Shown: positions 1 to 11,700, counted from the stretch's first letter. The stretch is 64,000 nucleotides of DNA from Ochotona curzoniae (GCF_017591425.1 NW_024466307.1:496001-560000), one strand, 5' to 3'. The notes: a model not told the origin generated them from the sequence alone. A program made the numbers and translations.

Positions 1-1124
1 AGTTGAGTCTCGAACCATGTGAGCATCCACATGGGATAGCATCCCAGGCAGCAGTTTTAACGTGCTACCCCACAGCAGCAACCCCGGAAAGCTGCTTACT
101 CCAGGTGACTTTCTTATAGCTTCTGTCTTACAGTCCCCTTAGTCACTCCACAGATTTGTCGTACAGCTGTTCCGGAATCTTCTCCATGATCAAGTCCTCA
201 GAGAACTCATTTTCTCTTGAATCTTGGTGTGTTTTATTTCTTTTCCATTCTATGTACCACAGCAGAGACCTTCAGTGTTGTGTTCCAGTGGGGAGACTGA
301 GCCGTATTATTAGGTCTATGGTCCCAGGAGTGAACAGCCCATCTGCAGGTGAGCTGTGAGTCCTAGGTTTTCTGTTTGGGGCCTTTCATGATGTCCCAGA
401 GAAGCTCCATTCTATGCCCCGCTTGCTGAAAGTTGCTATCCTGAGAACCTTGGATATTGCAAACTGCATGAGCTCTGTTGAGACAGCCAAATGGCATGTT
501 GTGCTTAATTTGTCATTATGGTAAGTTACACTGATTGGATTCTAAATGATAAACCCGCTTGGCATTCTAAGGGAAAATCCCAGTCAGCCATGCTGCAGCC
601 TTCCCCGTGTTGTTTCTGTATGGTTTGGCACATGGAATCTGGTCGTAACCAGTCCTAGGCTGGCCTGCTCTTGTGACTCTGGCAGTCCCTGGGACTGTGG
701 TGTAAGGCTCCTGAGCATTGATTGGGATGTTCCTGTTAGAAGCAGTCTGTTGCAGCTGGATCTTGCTTTACACTTAGTTGGGTAAGACTGGCTGGGGCTT
801 GGTCGAGGTCAAATACTGGGCACTGAAATGGCCCTCGGCGTTCTCTGTCCACTTCTTTGGCATCCTTAGCTGTGGCTCTGGCTGCAGAGGGCCAGCATCA
901 TTTCCTGCCTGAGCAAGCTTTGAGCACCATTGCCTCTGGTCCTTCCTGCCAGGGTTTCCCAGCCTTGGGGGTCCACAAGCATACCGAAGTACTTAGTCCT
1001 CAGCCATACCCTTTAGGGGGGTACTTGCAGACCCCTGGAGTCCTCTCCTCTGCGTCTGCAACTCAGACATGCAGAATTCTCAGTGGTAGTTCCAGTCCCA
1101 GGAGTGCAGCTGGCATTTTCCTGC
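1..1124. other. Upstream non-coding DNA, no gene recognised
   Basis: I see no exon, RNA gene or young repeat here. Short open frames exist on the + strand but lack splice sites, known domains or sustained codon bias. The stretch has ordinary mixed composition and may hold old, unrecognisable transposon remnants. Confidence 0.4.
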
Positions 1125-1202
1125 CTCTTCTACACCCAAGTGGGGGTCTCCCCAGGGCCCTGCCTCTCCTGCACCCATGTGGGGGTCTCCCAAGGGCTCT
1201 GA
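1125..1202. repeat. Two-copy tandem duplication, about 39 bp unit
   Basis: Two adjacent segments share the core GTGGGGGTCTCCC flanked by CACCCA and GGGC. They differ at a few positions, so this is an old or drifting duplication. It lies just before a SINE. Confidence 0.6.
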
Positions 1203-1228
1203 CTCTTTCTTCTGTACCATGTGTGATT

Positions 1229-1925
1229 CTTTTTAAAATCTTTATTTATTTATATGAAAGGAGGAATGACAGACAGACGGAGGGAGAGCAAGAAAAAGAA
1301 CTTGGATCTGCTGGCTCACCCTGCAAATCGGGCCTTGCAGAAGCCAGGAGCCATGAATTTCATCTGGAGCTCCCATGTGGTTAACAGAGACTCATTGAGC
1401 CCTCCTCTGCTGCTTCCCAAACTCCTTAGCTGGGAGCTGGCTGGGAAGTGGAACAGTGTTGCCAGCCGCCTCTGTACGTACTGGCCACATGCCGTACCCA
1501 AAATGGCGCCGGCCAGAGAAGCCACATCTTGGTGTTTGGTGGAGAGTCACGTAGATTTCGCAGTACTGCGCAGGCGCCTAGCATGCGCAGTGAGCTGCGG
1601 CGCGGCAGGCACGTAAACACTGGGACTGACGAATCCAGTCGCCCAGAACCCTGCGTAATCATGACGCCGACCTATCATCGGCGGAGGCGGGGCCAGACAG
1701 CACATAAGAGCAGAAAGCCTGCCGGGGTCGGAGCCTCTTTCCTCCTCATCTTGCTGTGCACAATAAATTTTACCGCAGAAGACTTCACTCGCGTCTGCGT
1801 CTTATTGCTGGGCGGTAAGACATGTGGGCGCGACAGAACAGTTGGGACTTGAACCAGTGTCCTGACAGGAGAAGTCTACATTACAAGTGGCAGCTTCACC
1901 CACTGCACCACAATGCCAGCCCCTG
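1229..1925 (-). mobile_element. C-SINE (lagomorph CSINE), split by an LTR insertion
   Basis: The left part (about 1229-1456) runs from an A/T-rich tail through the usual reverse-complement C-SINE body. The right part (about 1837-1925) resumes with GGGACTTGAACCAGTG and ends in the tRNA-like head. A 379 bp LTR sits between the two halves. The host SINE is diverged, so it is older than the LTR. Confidence 0.8.
1457..1835 (+). mobile_element. Solo LTR of an ERVK/class II-like endogenous retrovirus
   Basis: The element begins TGTTGCC and ends GCGACA, so it has the TG...CA termini of a retroviral LTR. It is flanked by perfect 6 bp direct repeats GAACAG (1451-1456 and 1836-1841), the target-site length typical of class II (betaretrovirus-like) elements. 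Inside are a CATAAGAG TATA-like box near 1700 and an AATAAA signal at 1762-1767, in the right order for U3-R-U5. No gag, pol or env sequence follows, so it is a recombined solo LTR. It is rich in CpG, unlike the SINE it interrupts, which suggests moderate age. Family assignment rests on structure only. Confidence 0.85.
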
Positions 1926-2616
1926 CCATTTCTTTCCAAAAATCCCAGTAAATTCTGAGTTGCTAGAAAGGCTTGATTTCTCTGTATATAGGGCAATCAT
2001 GGGGCCCTGGGTAATCTCGGAAAGGATGGTCATGTCCTATGGTGTGTCTCAGTGACTCCAGGGGGGACAGACACTAGCCCGGCCCTGCAACCTGCATGGT
2101 TCCCTTGGAGAGTTTCCATGGCACCTGGGCCCTGAGGAGCAGGAACTGCTTGCACTGGGTGAGAGTGACCCTGCTCTGTGTCCCAGAGCACCCCAAATGC
2201 AGAAGGCAGCAGTGTCTAGAATCCCACACCCACTGCATATCAGCCATTGCCTCTAGCCATCTCTGAAGAAACACACTAAGACAAGTGTGAATTCGGCATG
2301 GATGAGATGGGCCCATATTTTCACTATCTGGGAGGCAGTACTGAGAAGTGGCCTGTGCTTACCAGATCTGCAAGTGAACTAGCCACAGCTATTATTCTTA
2401 GGGGATGTGGGCACCGAGGCCCTTGGGTATTTGGTGCCACCCCTCACTCATGGGGCCAAGCCCAGCTCAAAACCACATCAGCCCTTAGCTGACTGGGTTC
2501 TTAACTTGGTGAGGAAACAGAAGGGGACACCCTGAGCACCCCTGAGGACACACTCAGGCTGAGGCTTCCAGGAGTGAGACTGAAGAGCTCTTATTTCGGG
2601 AGTGAATCAGTGTGGG
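1926..2616. other. Upstream non-coding DNA, nothing recognised
   Basis: Mixed-composition sequence between two SINEs. I see no splice-bordered exon, RNA gene or tandem repeat. Confidence 0.4.
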
Positions 2617-2630
2617 GGCCATCTCTTCTT

Positions 2631-2956
2631 TTTTTTTTTCTAAAGATTTATTTTACTTTTATTGGAAAGGCGGATAAACAGAGAGGAAAGACAGAGAGGA
2701 AGATCTTCGGTCCGATGATTCACTCCCCAGGCGGCCGCAACAGCTGGAGCTGAGCCAATCCGAAGCCAGGAGCCTCTTCCGGGTCTCTGACGCGGGTGCA
2801 GGATCCCAAAGCTTTGGGCCGTCCTCTACTGCTTTCCCAGGCCACAGGCAGGGAACTGGATGGAAAGTGGAGCTGCCAGGATTAGAACCAGGGTCCATAT
2901 TGAATCCCGGGCGTGCAAGGCGAGGACTTTAACCACTGCACCACCATGCCAGGCCC
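2631..2956 (-). mobile_element. C-SINE, full length, with target-site duplication
   Basis: Full-length reverse-orientation copy starting with a T-run and AAAGATTTATTTT and ending CCAGGC. It is flanked by a 14 bp direct repeat GGCCATCTCTTCTT (2617-2630 and 2957-2970). Low divergence and intact ends mark a relatively recent insertion. Confidence 0.95.
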
Positions 2957-2970
2957 GGCCATCTCTTCTT

Positions 2971-4327
2971 ATGTCTATCTCTCATTCTCAAACATTGAAG
3001 GTCAATGAGTGCACCTGCCCTTACCTTGCTGCATTCTGCTCATTCTCTTGGAACTTTCTGAACTGCACATCAGAGGCCACAGAAGTGTTGAGATTAGCAC
3101 ATGTGTGTGTGAGGAGGGGAGGAGCGTGGGGAGCTCCTTGCAGTCACAGTGTGTCCAGGCAGTTAGTTGAAGTTGTACCCAACCTATCCCGTTACACAGC
3201 CTGTACCCCTGCAGTGTGATCTTTCTGTTTTTAGTTGTCTTGTTGCACCCACCTTCCCAAAATGTAGCTGTCTCATCAGGCACCTCCAAATCCCACCCTA
3301 TCTGTACATCTAAGCCCAGCACTGCTCCCCTCATCGTAAGAGGCTGAGGAGGGGGACCCTCTGGCCACAGACCACACTGCGAGGCATGATCTTGGCTTCA
3401 TGTGGACGGTCCACATACACACGCAGATGTGGATGGTGCTTCTGCCCTCGCTGGTGGGTCAGTCCTATTCCTGTTTGCACTCACTACCCATCATACCTCA
3501 TGGCCAGACATAAGCCTGGATTGGAACCTGGCCTATATGTGGGCACATCATCCCCCCAGGACCCAGCCTGGGGAAGGGGTGCCTCACAGATCTAGGTCAA
3601 GGCCCCTCACAGCCAGTAGGCTGTGACTCTGCAATACAGCAGGCCTACAGTGAGTGGACTTCCTGCTTCCATCTCTGTCACAGCTGGTGACTGCACAAAG
3701 TCCTGTAGGATGGGGGTGTGGGAGATGGCCCTGTGCCGAATCCTGTATATGGACCCTGCTATGTTGCAGGTACCCAAAGTGAGCCATGCCAAGTTCCTGC
3801 TGTTCCCTGAGCACCTGCCAGAGCTGCTTGATTCCTCCCACGTGGCTGTCAGGTGGCACACGAACCAAGCAAGTACTGGTGTTGGAGCTGGGGTGTCACC
3901 ACTCTACCAGGGCAGCCAGTGCATCCGTCTCGGTCTGTTAAAATGGCTAGTACACATGGAAGCCACCACAGAGCCCCCTTCCCCGGCTGGACTCTCCTGC
4001 CTGGGGCTGGATGTCAACTGCCTCCCAGCCTGGGGCTGCCTGTGCAGATGGTGCACTGGCTCCCTCGGGATGGGGGTGTGTGCTCCCTGCTCTGGTGTCC
4101 TGGGCTTGTGGAGACTTTGCACTATCCCTTGGGGACAGGGAGCAGTCAGAAGCTCTGCCCAGCTCTTACAGGTCCTCAGTTGATGATACTGGGACACATC
4201 CGTGACGTGGAGAGCCGGAGCTGCCTTGCTGCCCATCAGGGTAGGGGTGGTGGGGACGCAGGCTGGGCTCTCATCCTGCTCTGCTCTGCCGTGTGTGGAG
4301 GTCTCATGTCTGCACCCTTTTGAGTTC
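2971..4327. other. Upstream non-coding DNA, nothing recognised
   Basis: About 1.4 kb between SINE insertions. Several short frames overlap on both strands, but none has a recognisable domain or a consistent set of splice sites. I assign no gene. Confidence 0.4.
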
Positions 4328-4337
4328 CTCTTACTTA

Positions 4338-4660
4338 ATCTTTTTTTTAAAGATTTATTTTATTTTTATTACAAAGTCAGTTATATAGAGAGGAGGACAG
4401 ATAGAGAAGATTTTTCGTCTGATGATTCACTTCCCAAGTGACCACAACAGTTGGTGCTGTGCTGATCCAAAGCCAGGAGCCAGGAACCTCCTCCAGATCT
4501 CCCGCATGGGTGCAGGATCTCAAAGCTTTGGGCGGTCCCAGGCCACAAGCAGGGAGCTAGATGGGAAGTGGAGCTGCCGGGATTAGAACCAGTGCCCATA
4601 TGGGATCCCGGTGTGTTCAAGGCGAGGACTTTAGCTGCTAGGCCGCACCGCTGGGCCCAT
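4338..4660 (-). mobile_element. C-SINE with target-site duplication
   Basis: Reverse-orientation copy with an intact tail and head. A direct repeat CTCTTACTTA flanks it (4328-4337 and 4661-4670). The body lacks a short block present in the youngest copies. Confidence 0.9.
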
Positions 4661-4789
4661 CTCTTACTTACTCTTGTGTATCACTAAGGATCTGAGAGAT
4701 GCAGGTGGTTTCTAGAATGCACACAGAGTATCGGTGCTATAGTATAAAACGAAGACCTACCACCTGAAATGCCTACATCCCATACAGAT

Positions 4790-4996
4790 GACAGATTAAG
4801 TACCAGCTGCTCCATTTCACATCCAGTTTCCTATTTGTGGCCTGGGAAAACAGCTGAGGATGGCCCAAGTGCCTGGGCCTGGTTGTCCATATGGGCGACT
4901 GGGCCTGTCTCCATCTTTCCTGGTGCAACCACCTGGGAAGTTAGCCAGGCAATGGAGAATCTCTTTTTCTCTTAATAAATCAATAAAATCTTAAAA
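4790..4996 (+). mobile_element. Diverged C-SINE fragment
   Basis: Forward orientation, recognisable from GTGGCCTGGGAAAACAGC, GAGGATGGCCCAAGTGC and a terminal AATAAATCAATAAAATCTT. The head is truncated and the body is diverged, so it belongs to an older subfamily. Confidence 0.8.
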
Positions 4997-5065
4997 AGAA
5001 AATTCACAGAATTTTTATTCAGTCCTACCTCTGTCAGAAGCTTGCGTTTCCTTCTCAGAGGACTT

Positions 5066-5403
5066 TTTTTTTTTTTTTAAAGATTTATTTTTATTATTTT
5101 TTCATTGGAAAGGCGGATATACAGAGAGGAGAGACAGAGAGGAAGATCTTCCATCCGATGATTCACTCCCCAAGTGAGCGCAACGGGCCGATACTATGCC
5201 GATCCGAAGCCAGGAGCCTCTTCCGGGTCTCCCACGCGGGTGCAGGGTCCCAAAGCTTTGGGCCGTCCTCGACTGCCTTCCCAGGCCACAGGCAGGGAGC
5301 TGGAAGGGAAGCGGGGCTGCCGGGATTAGAACCGGCGCCCATATGGGATCCCGGGCGTGCAAGGCGAGGACCTTTAACCACTTGCGCCACCGCGCCGGGC
5401 CCA
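5066..5403 (-). mobile_element. Young full-length C-SINE
   Basis: Reverse-orientation copy rich in intact CpGs, ending GCGCCGGGCCCA. It is flanked by the 12 bp direct repeat CTCAGAGGACTT (5054-5065 and 5404-5415). It is nearly identical to the copies at 32951 and 33291, so this subfamily was recently active. Confidence 0.95.
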
Positions 5404-5415
5404 CTCAGAGGACTT

Positions 5416-6509
5416 CTTTATCTCCCTGCTTGTAATAAAAACACACATGATGATAGAGAAGCAACTCTGGTTTGTACATGAGATTTAATAGACAGATGTG
5501 CCCTGGAAAGGCAGCAAAGAGAGATGGGCAAGGAGGACAGAAACATGAACAATGTGAGTGGTGGGGCAGGCAGCAGCGTGGCCTCAAACTGCCCTTCCAG
5601 GGCACTCAGCTCTCAGGAGCTGCAGAGGTCGGTCCTGGCTGTGGTGGTCCATGGTGGGAGGGTAAACACAGATCCAGACAGGAGGGTGGAGCCAGCAGAG
5701 AGCTTACCGCTCAGGAACTCTCACCAGGATGGAGAGTGGAGAGTAGGTACCGTGCCCCTGGATGTGAGTGAAGTTCTGCCCGACACACAGCAGGGCAGGC
5801 AGCAAGCACCTGCTGCGTGAACTCTGCTTGGACCTGGGCAGGTCTGCAAGGGCTTTCCCATCGCTCCCTCCCTCCGATGCAATGCTGGATCTGCCTTGAC
5901 AGCCAGGAAGAAGTTGTCCCTGCTGGCTGGAGTGTACAGGGCAGGCCCAGAGGAAGGGTCCCTCAGCCTTCCTTCCTGCCTCCCACATTAGCGCTTTGGC
6001 TGGGCAGAAGCCGGGGTTGTGGTAGTGAGAGGTGGGATCTGGCCTCCACCCATTCCTCCCCTCTTCAGTGCCAACATCCCAGACTTGAGGATGTGTCATT
6101 ATCCGGGACTTTGAGATCAAACACGGTGGAATTCAAAGGATGAAGTGCATAAGAGTAATCATGGGAGCTATTGTCTTCCTCTTTCATCGAGAAGGAGAAC
6201 AAGCTTTGATATGAGAAAGGCTGGTTTGATGTTGCTGTCACACTTACATCTTAGTGGAAAGGTTCTCACGATGTTTTGGTGCAAAGTAACTGCGACCTGA
6301 AAGCAGGCTTCTAAGTGAGAAGGACAGGGAGCTGAACCTTTGTCATGCCTGGGTTCAATAAGCAGAAAATACAATGTGGCTGTTTCCTGCAGGTCCGCGT
6401 TGTGTTCAGCACTTTGCTGGATTGATTCATCGGTGCTAACAGGGCAAGCACGGTTGCTTGGTCTTCTTACTTACTTACCAATTTCTGTGCCATGTACTTA
6501 TTTCTCTTC
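5416..6509. other. Upstream non-coding DNA, nothing recognised
   Basis: About 1.1 kb of mixed-composition DNA. Chance frames occur on both strands. I see no supported exon or RNA gene. Confidence 0.4.
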
Positions 6510-6722
6510 CCTAGTCGTTCTCCTTCAGACTTCCAGCGTTGGATTGAGTGCAAGCAGGGATGTGAGCATCTTTGTCTTGCTCCTAACTCTCCTGGCTCAG
6601 TGCAGACTGGCAGCTGGTTTGTCTTGTATGGCTGTGTTCCTTCTGCACCACGTCTGCTGAGGGGTTAAATCATGAAAGGATGTTGGACCTTGTCAAGTGC
6701 CCTCCAGGCATCTGTTACAAAG
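6510..6722 (-). mobile_element. Degenerate L1 ORF2 fragment
   Basis: The + strand carries the antisense of the conserved L1 reverse-transcriptase segment. Recognisable parts include a near-match to GAGGGGTTTTATCATGAAGG followed by GGATGTTGGACCTTGTCAA, and upstream the segment around TTTGTCTTGCTCCTAACTC. The frame is broken by stops and indels, so it is a dead fragment. Confidence 0.65.
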
Positions 6723-6794
6723 GCCAGTGCAGAGGCCACTGTGTGCCCACAGGACCTGCTCTGTGTGTCAGTACGTGGCCCCACCCTCCCCACC

Positions 6795-7125
6795 CTGTTT
6801 GTCTCAGGTTCACAGCCCCATCCACCTGGCCCCATGCATCCCGGGTCCACAGCCTCACTCTCCACGGCCTTACCCTCCCGGCCCAGAGCGTCCCAGGTCC
6901 ACAGCCCCGCCCTCCCGGCCCCGCCCTCCCTGCCCCATGCATCCCAGGTCCACAGCCCCGCCCTCCCTGCCCCATGCATCCCAGGTCCACGGCCTCACCC
7001 TCCACGACCTCACCCTCCCGGCCCCATGCATCCAGGTCCACGACCTCACCCTCCCGGCCCCATGCATCCCAGGTCCACGGCCTTACCCTCCCTGCCCCAC
7101 CCTCCCGGCCCTGTGCGTCCCAGTC
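6795..7125. repeat. GC-rich minisatellite, about 35 bp unit
   Basis: Roughly nine imperfect copies of a unit containing CCCCATGCATCCCAGGTCCA followed by C-rich CAGCCCCGCCCTCCCGGC. Copies differ in length and in the CCTCACC/CCCCGCC variants. The stretch is open in several frames on both strands because the unit lacks stops. These frames look like proline/serine-rich or glycine-rich proteins but are artefacts of the repeat. Confidence 0.9.
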
Positions 7126-8139
7126 TGTGACTCCATCCTCTCTGCTTGCGCTTTCATCACAATCAGTTCCATACCCCTCCCTCTGCAAAGGGAAGAAACT
7201 GCTGGGGAAAGCAGGTCTTGGGTACAACTGGTTGGGACTGTGGGGTGGGAAGGGGTACAGCTTTTGCCAGACAAGTGAGGACAGAAGAGGGACAATGTTT
7301 CCTGTACGTAGAGGATGGGCAAGACAGGCCTGAACAAGGGTCTGAGGACACTTCTGACATGGCTTGGTCAAGGACTAGTCATTTCCTGCACACACCAGCC
7401 GGGAGCTCTCCATATGTGTCCAGATATAGCTCCCTGGCCAGAGAAGCCACCCCTCCTTCTCCATCACAGCTCCTGGGGCAGTTCAGTGGCCAATGCTCAC
7501 CCAGGGCCTCCCATTCTGTGGTGTGCCTCATGAAGGAACCTACCTTTCCCATAGAGAACCCACTGGGGACACAGTAACCTGCCCACACACTTTACAAACA
7601 AGTGTTTGGAATGTTCTGGACGAGATGCACAGGTTTTTATGTCACGATGAGCAGTGCTGGGTTTCAGCAGGTCTTCAAGAAGTTTGTGCAAAATGCCAGT
7701 CAATCGAAACCTATGAAGGATCTGACAGTTTAGCACTTTTTCCTACCAAGCAGCTTCTTGCTCCTCCTCCTCCAAGCCTTCCTCGTGCTGCTCATTTCCT
7801 TGCTGCCTGTCCCCAAACGCAGACGAAGCCAGCAGGTTACAGCCAGACCCCTGGTGTGAGCACCTCGGACTGCAGCAGCATAAATGAGCATGAAGCATAG
7901 GCCAGCTTGTCAGAAAAAACCTGGGTATCCCTGTCAGCTCTTCTGCACCCTAAGTGTGCATTCAGATCTGCACCGTGTCCACAAGGGCCTCTGTGGATAG
8001 GTGGTGTGCACCTGGGTCCCTGCGAGCTGGCCAAGCAGGGGGTTTGGAGCTGTCCAAGCCAGCCCCATCCTGTCCAGCCCTGCCCTACCCCTCCTCCAGC
8101 CCCTTCTCTAGCCCCTACTCAGCCCTGCTTTAGAATCGC
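7126..8139. other. Upstream flank of the CpG island, no gene recognised
   Basis: About 1 kb of mixed composition that becomes more C-rich towards the island. No exon is recognised. It may hold distal promoter elements of SV2C, but nothing specific can be supported. Confidence 0.35.
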
Positions 8140-8479
8140 GTGCTGCCCAAGCAGGAAGTGCAGGCGCGGTCCTTGGAAGGCTGAGGGGAGCAGAGTCCCG
8201 GAGAATAGAAATTTAGAAATTTATTTTTCGGCTTTTGGACAAACGCTCGATTCTCCGTCGTGGCAGCCACTTCGCACCGGTCTGAGAGTGCGGACGTTCA
8301 GTTGAGACATTTGCATCGTAGACCAGGCAGACCCCTGGAAGCCAAGCCACATCCAGCCGGCCCAGGTTCCCGGCCCCGCCACCCCGCCTCCCCATCACCT
8401 GTGCTAGGCCTGTGCTAGGCACGGGACCTGAGTCCCACTGGTCCCCACACAGCAGACCAGCCCCCAACTGCTCCCTGGA

Positions 8480-8520
8480 ACACTTGCACCGGGGAGGGAC
8501 CCTTGCACCGGGGAGGGACC
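8480..8520. repeat. Short direct duplication in the CpG island
   Basis: Two adjacent copies of CTTGCACCGGGGAGGGACCC-like sequence. It is too short to call a minisatellite. Confidence 0.7.
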
Positions 8521-8639
8521 CGGCGTCCACGCCTCCGCCCCGTACCGCCTCCTTGCCAAGTCGTGCGCCCGCCCCCGCGCAAGGATGCGCCCCCGCCCAC
8601 TGCCGGGCACTGCAGCAGGGGGAGGAGCACGGGGAGCCC

Positions 8640-8794
8640 GCAGCGTGCAGGCCCGGAGCCACCTCCCCGCCTCTTTCACCTCCCACGCGCTCCCGGAGTC
8701 GCGACTCAGCTAGCACCCCGGCCAGCATCAGAAGGAGGTGGCTTGTGTTGCCGCACAGAGACAGGGTGCGGGGTAGGTGTCCTAGCGGCTGGAG
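8640..8794 (+). other. SV2C: Candidate non-coding exon 1 of SV2C (3' end defined)
   Basis: A textbook donor GGAG|GTAAGTGGGG places the exon end at 8794. It lies within the CpG island, and no equally good donor is near. The exon would be 5' UTR and would splice to the acceptor at 15740/15741. The 5' boundary given is arbitrary because the transcription start is unknown. A competing first exon further downstream in the island (up to about 9.9 kb) cannot be excluded. Confidence 0.5.
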
Positions 8795-11700
8795 GTAAGT
8801 GGGGAGCCCCTGGGGCCGCGGCGAGACTTCCCGTCGGAAGCTTAGGGTTGGGCAAGGGAACTTTTTGCCACAGCGCACTTTGGTCTGCTCGAAATGGCCC
8901 CCGAGGCTACAGCTGCTGGTGCCGGTGGTCGCGTTGGGTGAGAGTGAGAAAGTCGGGAGGATGCCAGGAGAGCGAAGTTGGGAACTGGAAACGCGGTCTC
9001 CGGCTTTCCCAGGAAAGGGGTGCTGATCCGCATCCAGGGAGCGCAGTGCTCTGCCTGACTGGCTGTACCCGCAGGCGGTCGATTTAAAGCTCACTGCTGG
9101 CATCCTCCCCCGCGGCAACTTTCCTGCTGGTCCCCTTGCAGGTGGCACTGAGGGAACCTCGAAACAGCACCGTGGGCTCGCGTTCTCCCGCGTAAATCCC
9201 CGCGGGCCCAGGGTGGCGTCCAGGCGACAGCGGGTGGGGGAGCCCGGGCGTCGGCTCCCGTAGGCTCTGCGCTTTGCCGCGAGAGGGAACCCCGGGCGCC
9301 TGCGCGGCGGGAGGAAGCTAGATGTGATGTTCAGCAGGGAGAACGACGGCTCCCATGGGCGACAGTTCCCCGTGGCGGCGGGGACTGGTGGGGTGCGCAC
9401 AGGTGCAAGGGCAGACCTCAGGAGCGGCCCCTTCTCTGGGCGGGCCCCTGCACCCAGGTCTGGGGTCTCGGGGGCGTGGGGGTGGCACTTTTCCTCCACT
9501 GCGTGGTTGGAGACGCCCACCAGCTGAGTGCAGGAGACTGCGGAAGAGAAAAGACGGGCTGAGCCTGGCTGTGAGCCGCTGCTGCTCTTACGCAGACGCG
9601 CAGTCGGGAGCATTTCTGTGGGCGCGCGGGACCTCGGGCGCCACGCGTGGGGGCGGAGGGGGAGGAGCTGAGTCACAGGGCCGGGCCGGCAGAGCGGGGC
9701 GCGTCACCCGCTGCGTGCGCGAGCGATGCGCTGAGGCCATGGTGGGCGGTGGAGTCTCTGTGCGAGAGCGCGCACCAGGGGCTCCTCCGAGACGCTGCGC
9801 GCAGCTGCGGGACGGCGGCTACTCCTGGACCAGCGCGGCTAGGGAGGCTCGTGGGCCAGGGACGGGCAGCGCCGCAGTGCGGCAGTGCCTGGGGCGGGGC
9901 ACAGGGGACGGCGATCCTGGGGTGGGGGTGGGCGGTGCCTGAGGAGGGGGGCCCTCGCCTGCTTGCTTAGTGGGCCCACTGGCTGGTCCTTAACCCGGGA
10001 GGAGATTGGCGCTACTCTGCCAGACCTTAGCTCATCGTACAGTACAGTGGCGAGTTTCCCGGGAACTCGTGGTGTTGGGGCACCGGGGTGCTGAAGCGGG
10101 ACAACCGCCCAGTGTCCATGTCCTGAATGTGAACAAGATGAATGTGAATTCTGTGTGCCGCTCTAACGACCGTTCCCACAAACAAAGCAAGGATTTCTGG
10201 CTGGCTTTATCTTCCAAATCGGGGCACAAAGAGGCACAACGAAGGCGATGGGGCGTTGGGGAAGTGAGAGTAGGGGGCAGTGGCAGCCGGGGAGAGATGA
10301 CCCCCCCCACACACATCCCTGGGTGGAATCTGTGGTCAGAGTAGCGCTTGGGTGAGCCAGAGCTGTGTAGAAGCGAGCTCTCAGCTTTACAGAAACAAAC
10401 TCTGAATGGAAAATTCAAGGGACCGGATTCCCTCCGGAGATGAAGAGACAGGAGAAGCCCTCCAGCGTTGTTCCCTCCCAGGGGTCAGCAAGGCAGGCGC
10501 AGCCTTTGCCAAAGGCAGAGTCGTTAGTGCCTTGGGTGGAGGTGGACAGGGCAGCGTAGTCAATCACAAGCCCCAGCCAAGGTCCACCCTGTCTACGCCC
10601 TGCGCGTAGGGGGAGCTATGGCCAGGCCACAAAAACATCATGGGGGCCACACGCTCTGTGGTCACTGGTGCAGGCCGGAATTAGAGTTTTCTTTCGTAAA
10701 CTTCACTAAGGCAGCTATGGTGAACGTGAACGTCTGACTTGCCCGTCCTGACTTTAAAGCCTTCTCTAGCAGTTCACCATGCTGTTGTTGCTGAGCACAA
10801 ATCCAGTTCTGTGTACCCTGCAGGTAAAATTGGCATCCTGGTTGGGCTCAGCTGTACCATGTGTAGGGATTGCCCAGGAGAGACTGTAGCGGCCTGGCGC
10901 CTGATCGCAGGAGGGGTACCCTGGGTGGGGCTTACAGTCCCCCAGGACCATCAGACCACGTTGCCAGCTCCCAACCCCAAGCACCGCTTGTTGCTACATT
11001 CTGTCTTGTTTTGGCTTTGGTGTTTTCTTTGCAACTGAGCTGGCAGGGAATTCAGTTGGGAGCTTGTTTGTTTCTGAGCACTGGGAGGAGCTGGGGATGA
11101 AGTCACTGCTGTAGATCTTTCCTAGAAGTGCTGGATTAGGTCCCCAGTTAGGCGCAGGGCTTGTGTGCTGAGTTGGGTGGAAACCACCCTTGGGGAGCAG
11201 GCATGGTGGTGGAGTCTGACCTAAACAGAATAGCAGGGGCTCAAAGCTCTCAGCCTTCATTGGTGGCTCTCTGCTGTGTGAATTCATGCTGGCATTGGAC
11301 ACATGGACTCGGAGCTGATGGCCTTGGTGGAAGCCACGGGAATCTGGATTCCAGGCATCAGTTGGACACAGGAACTGAAGTGGGCATGAGAAGCGTTGGG
11401 TCAGGAGAAGGGGTGGGCCGTGGCAAGACAGGCAGTGTAGGGCCAGAGGCCCTGAATGACCTGGCTCTGTGCAGCACTCAGACCCTGGTTCCTCCTGCTA
11501 CAACTTCTGGCTGGGGTCTTTTCGCTTCTGGGTTGGCCTGGGGACCACCAGTGCTGTGAGTGCTGGGCCATTCCTCACTGTCAGACCGTGTGAAGTACTA
11601 TGGGCAGTGAGGCAGAAGGGAAATCACCTGCTCTTCCTGGCAGGTCCTTCGTGGTGGGAGCTGGGGGTGGGGACAGAGTGAGCAGAGGGGTGCTGAGGGC

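Larger units (their letters stand above)
8140..9970 (+). promoter_or_regulatory. SV2C: CpG island, probable SV2C promoter
   Basis: CpG dinucleotides become very frequent here and G+C is high for about 1.8 kb, in contrast to the CpG-poor flanks. It is the only such island in the window and lies about 6 kb upstream of the first SV2C coding exon on the same strand. SV2 genes are known to begin with a non-coding exon followed by an intron. No TATA box is evident, as is usual for CpG-island promoters. An AP-1-like TGAGTCA lies near 9669. The transcription start cannot be placed from sequence alone. Confidence 0.7.

Noticed and set aside
1836..1860. Retroviral primer-binding site after the LTR
   Set aside because: The sequence after the LTR (GAACAGTTGGGACTTGAACC) superficially resembles a lysine-tRNA primer site, but it is the target duplication followed by the resumed SINE, so there is no internal provirus sequence.
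5163..5435. Repeated similar peptides from many SINE copies
   Set aside because: Frames with recurring words such as GSNPGS or LWPGKAVEDGPKLWDPAP are translations of the C-SINE body, not a protein family.
9160..9182. REST/RE1 silencer-like site in the CpG island
   Set aside because: The left half ACAGCACC fits, but the right half does not match the GGACAGCGCC consensus well enough to call a neuronal silencer element.
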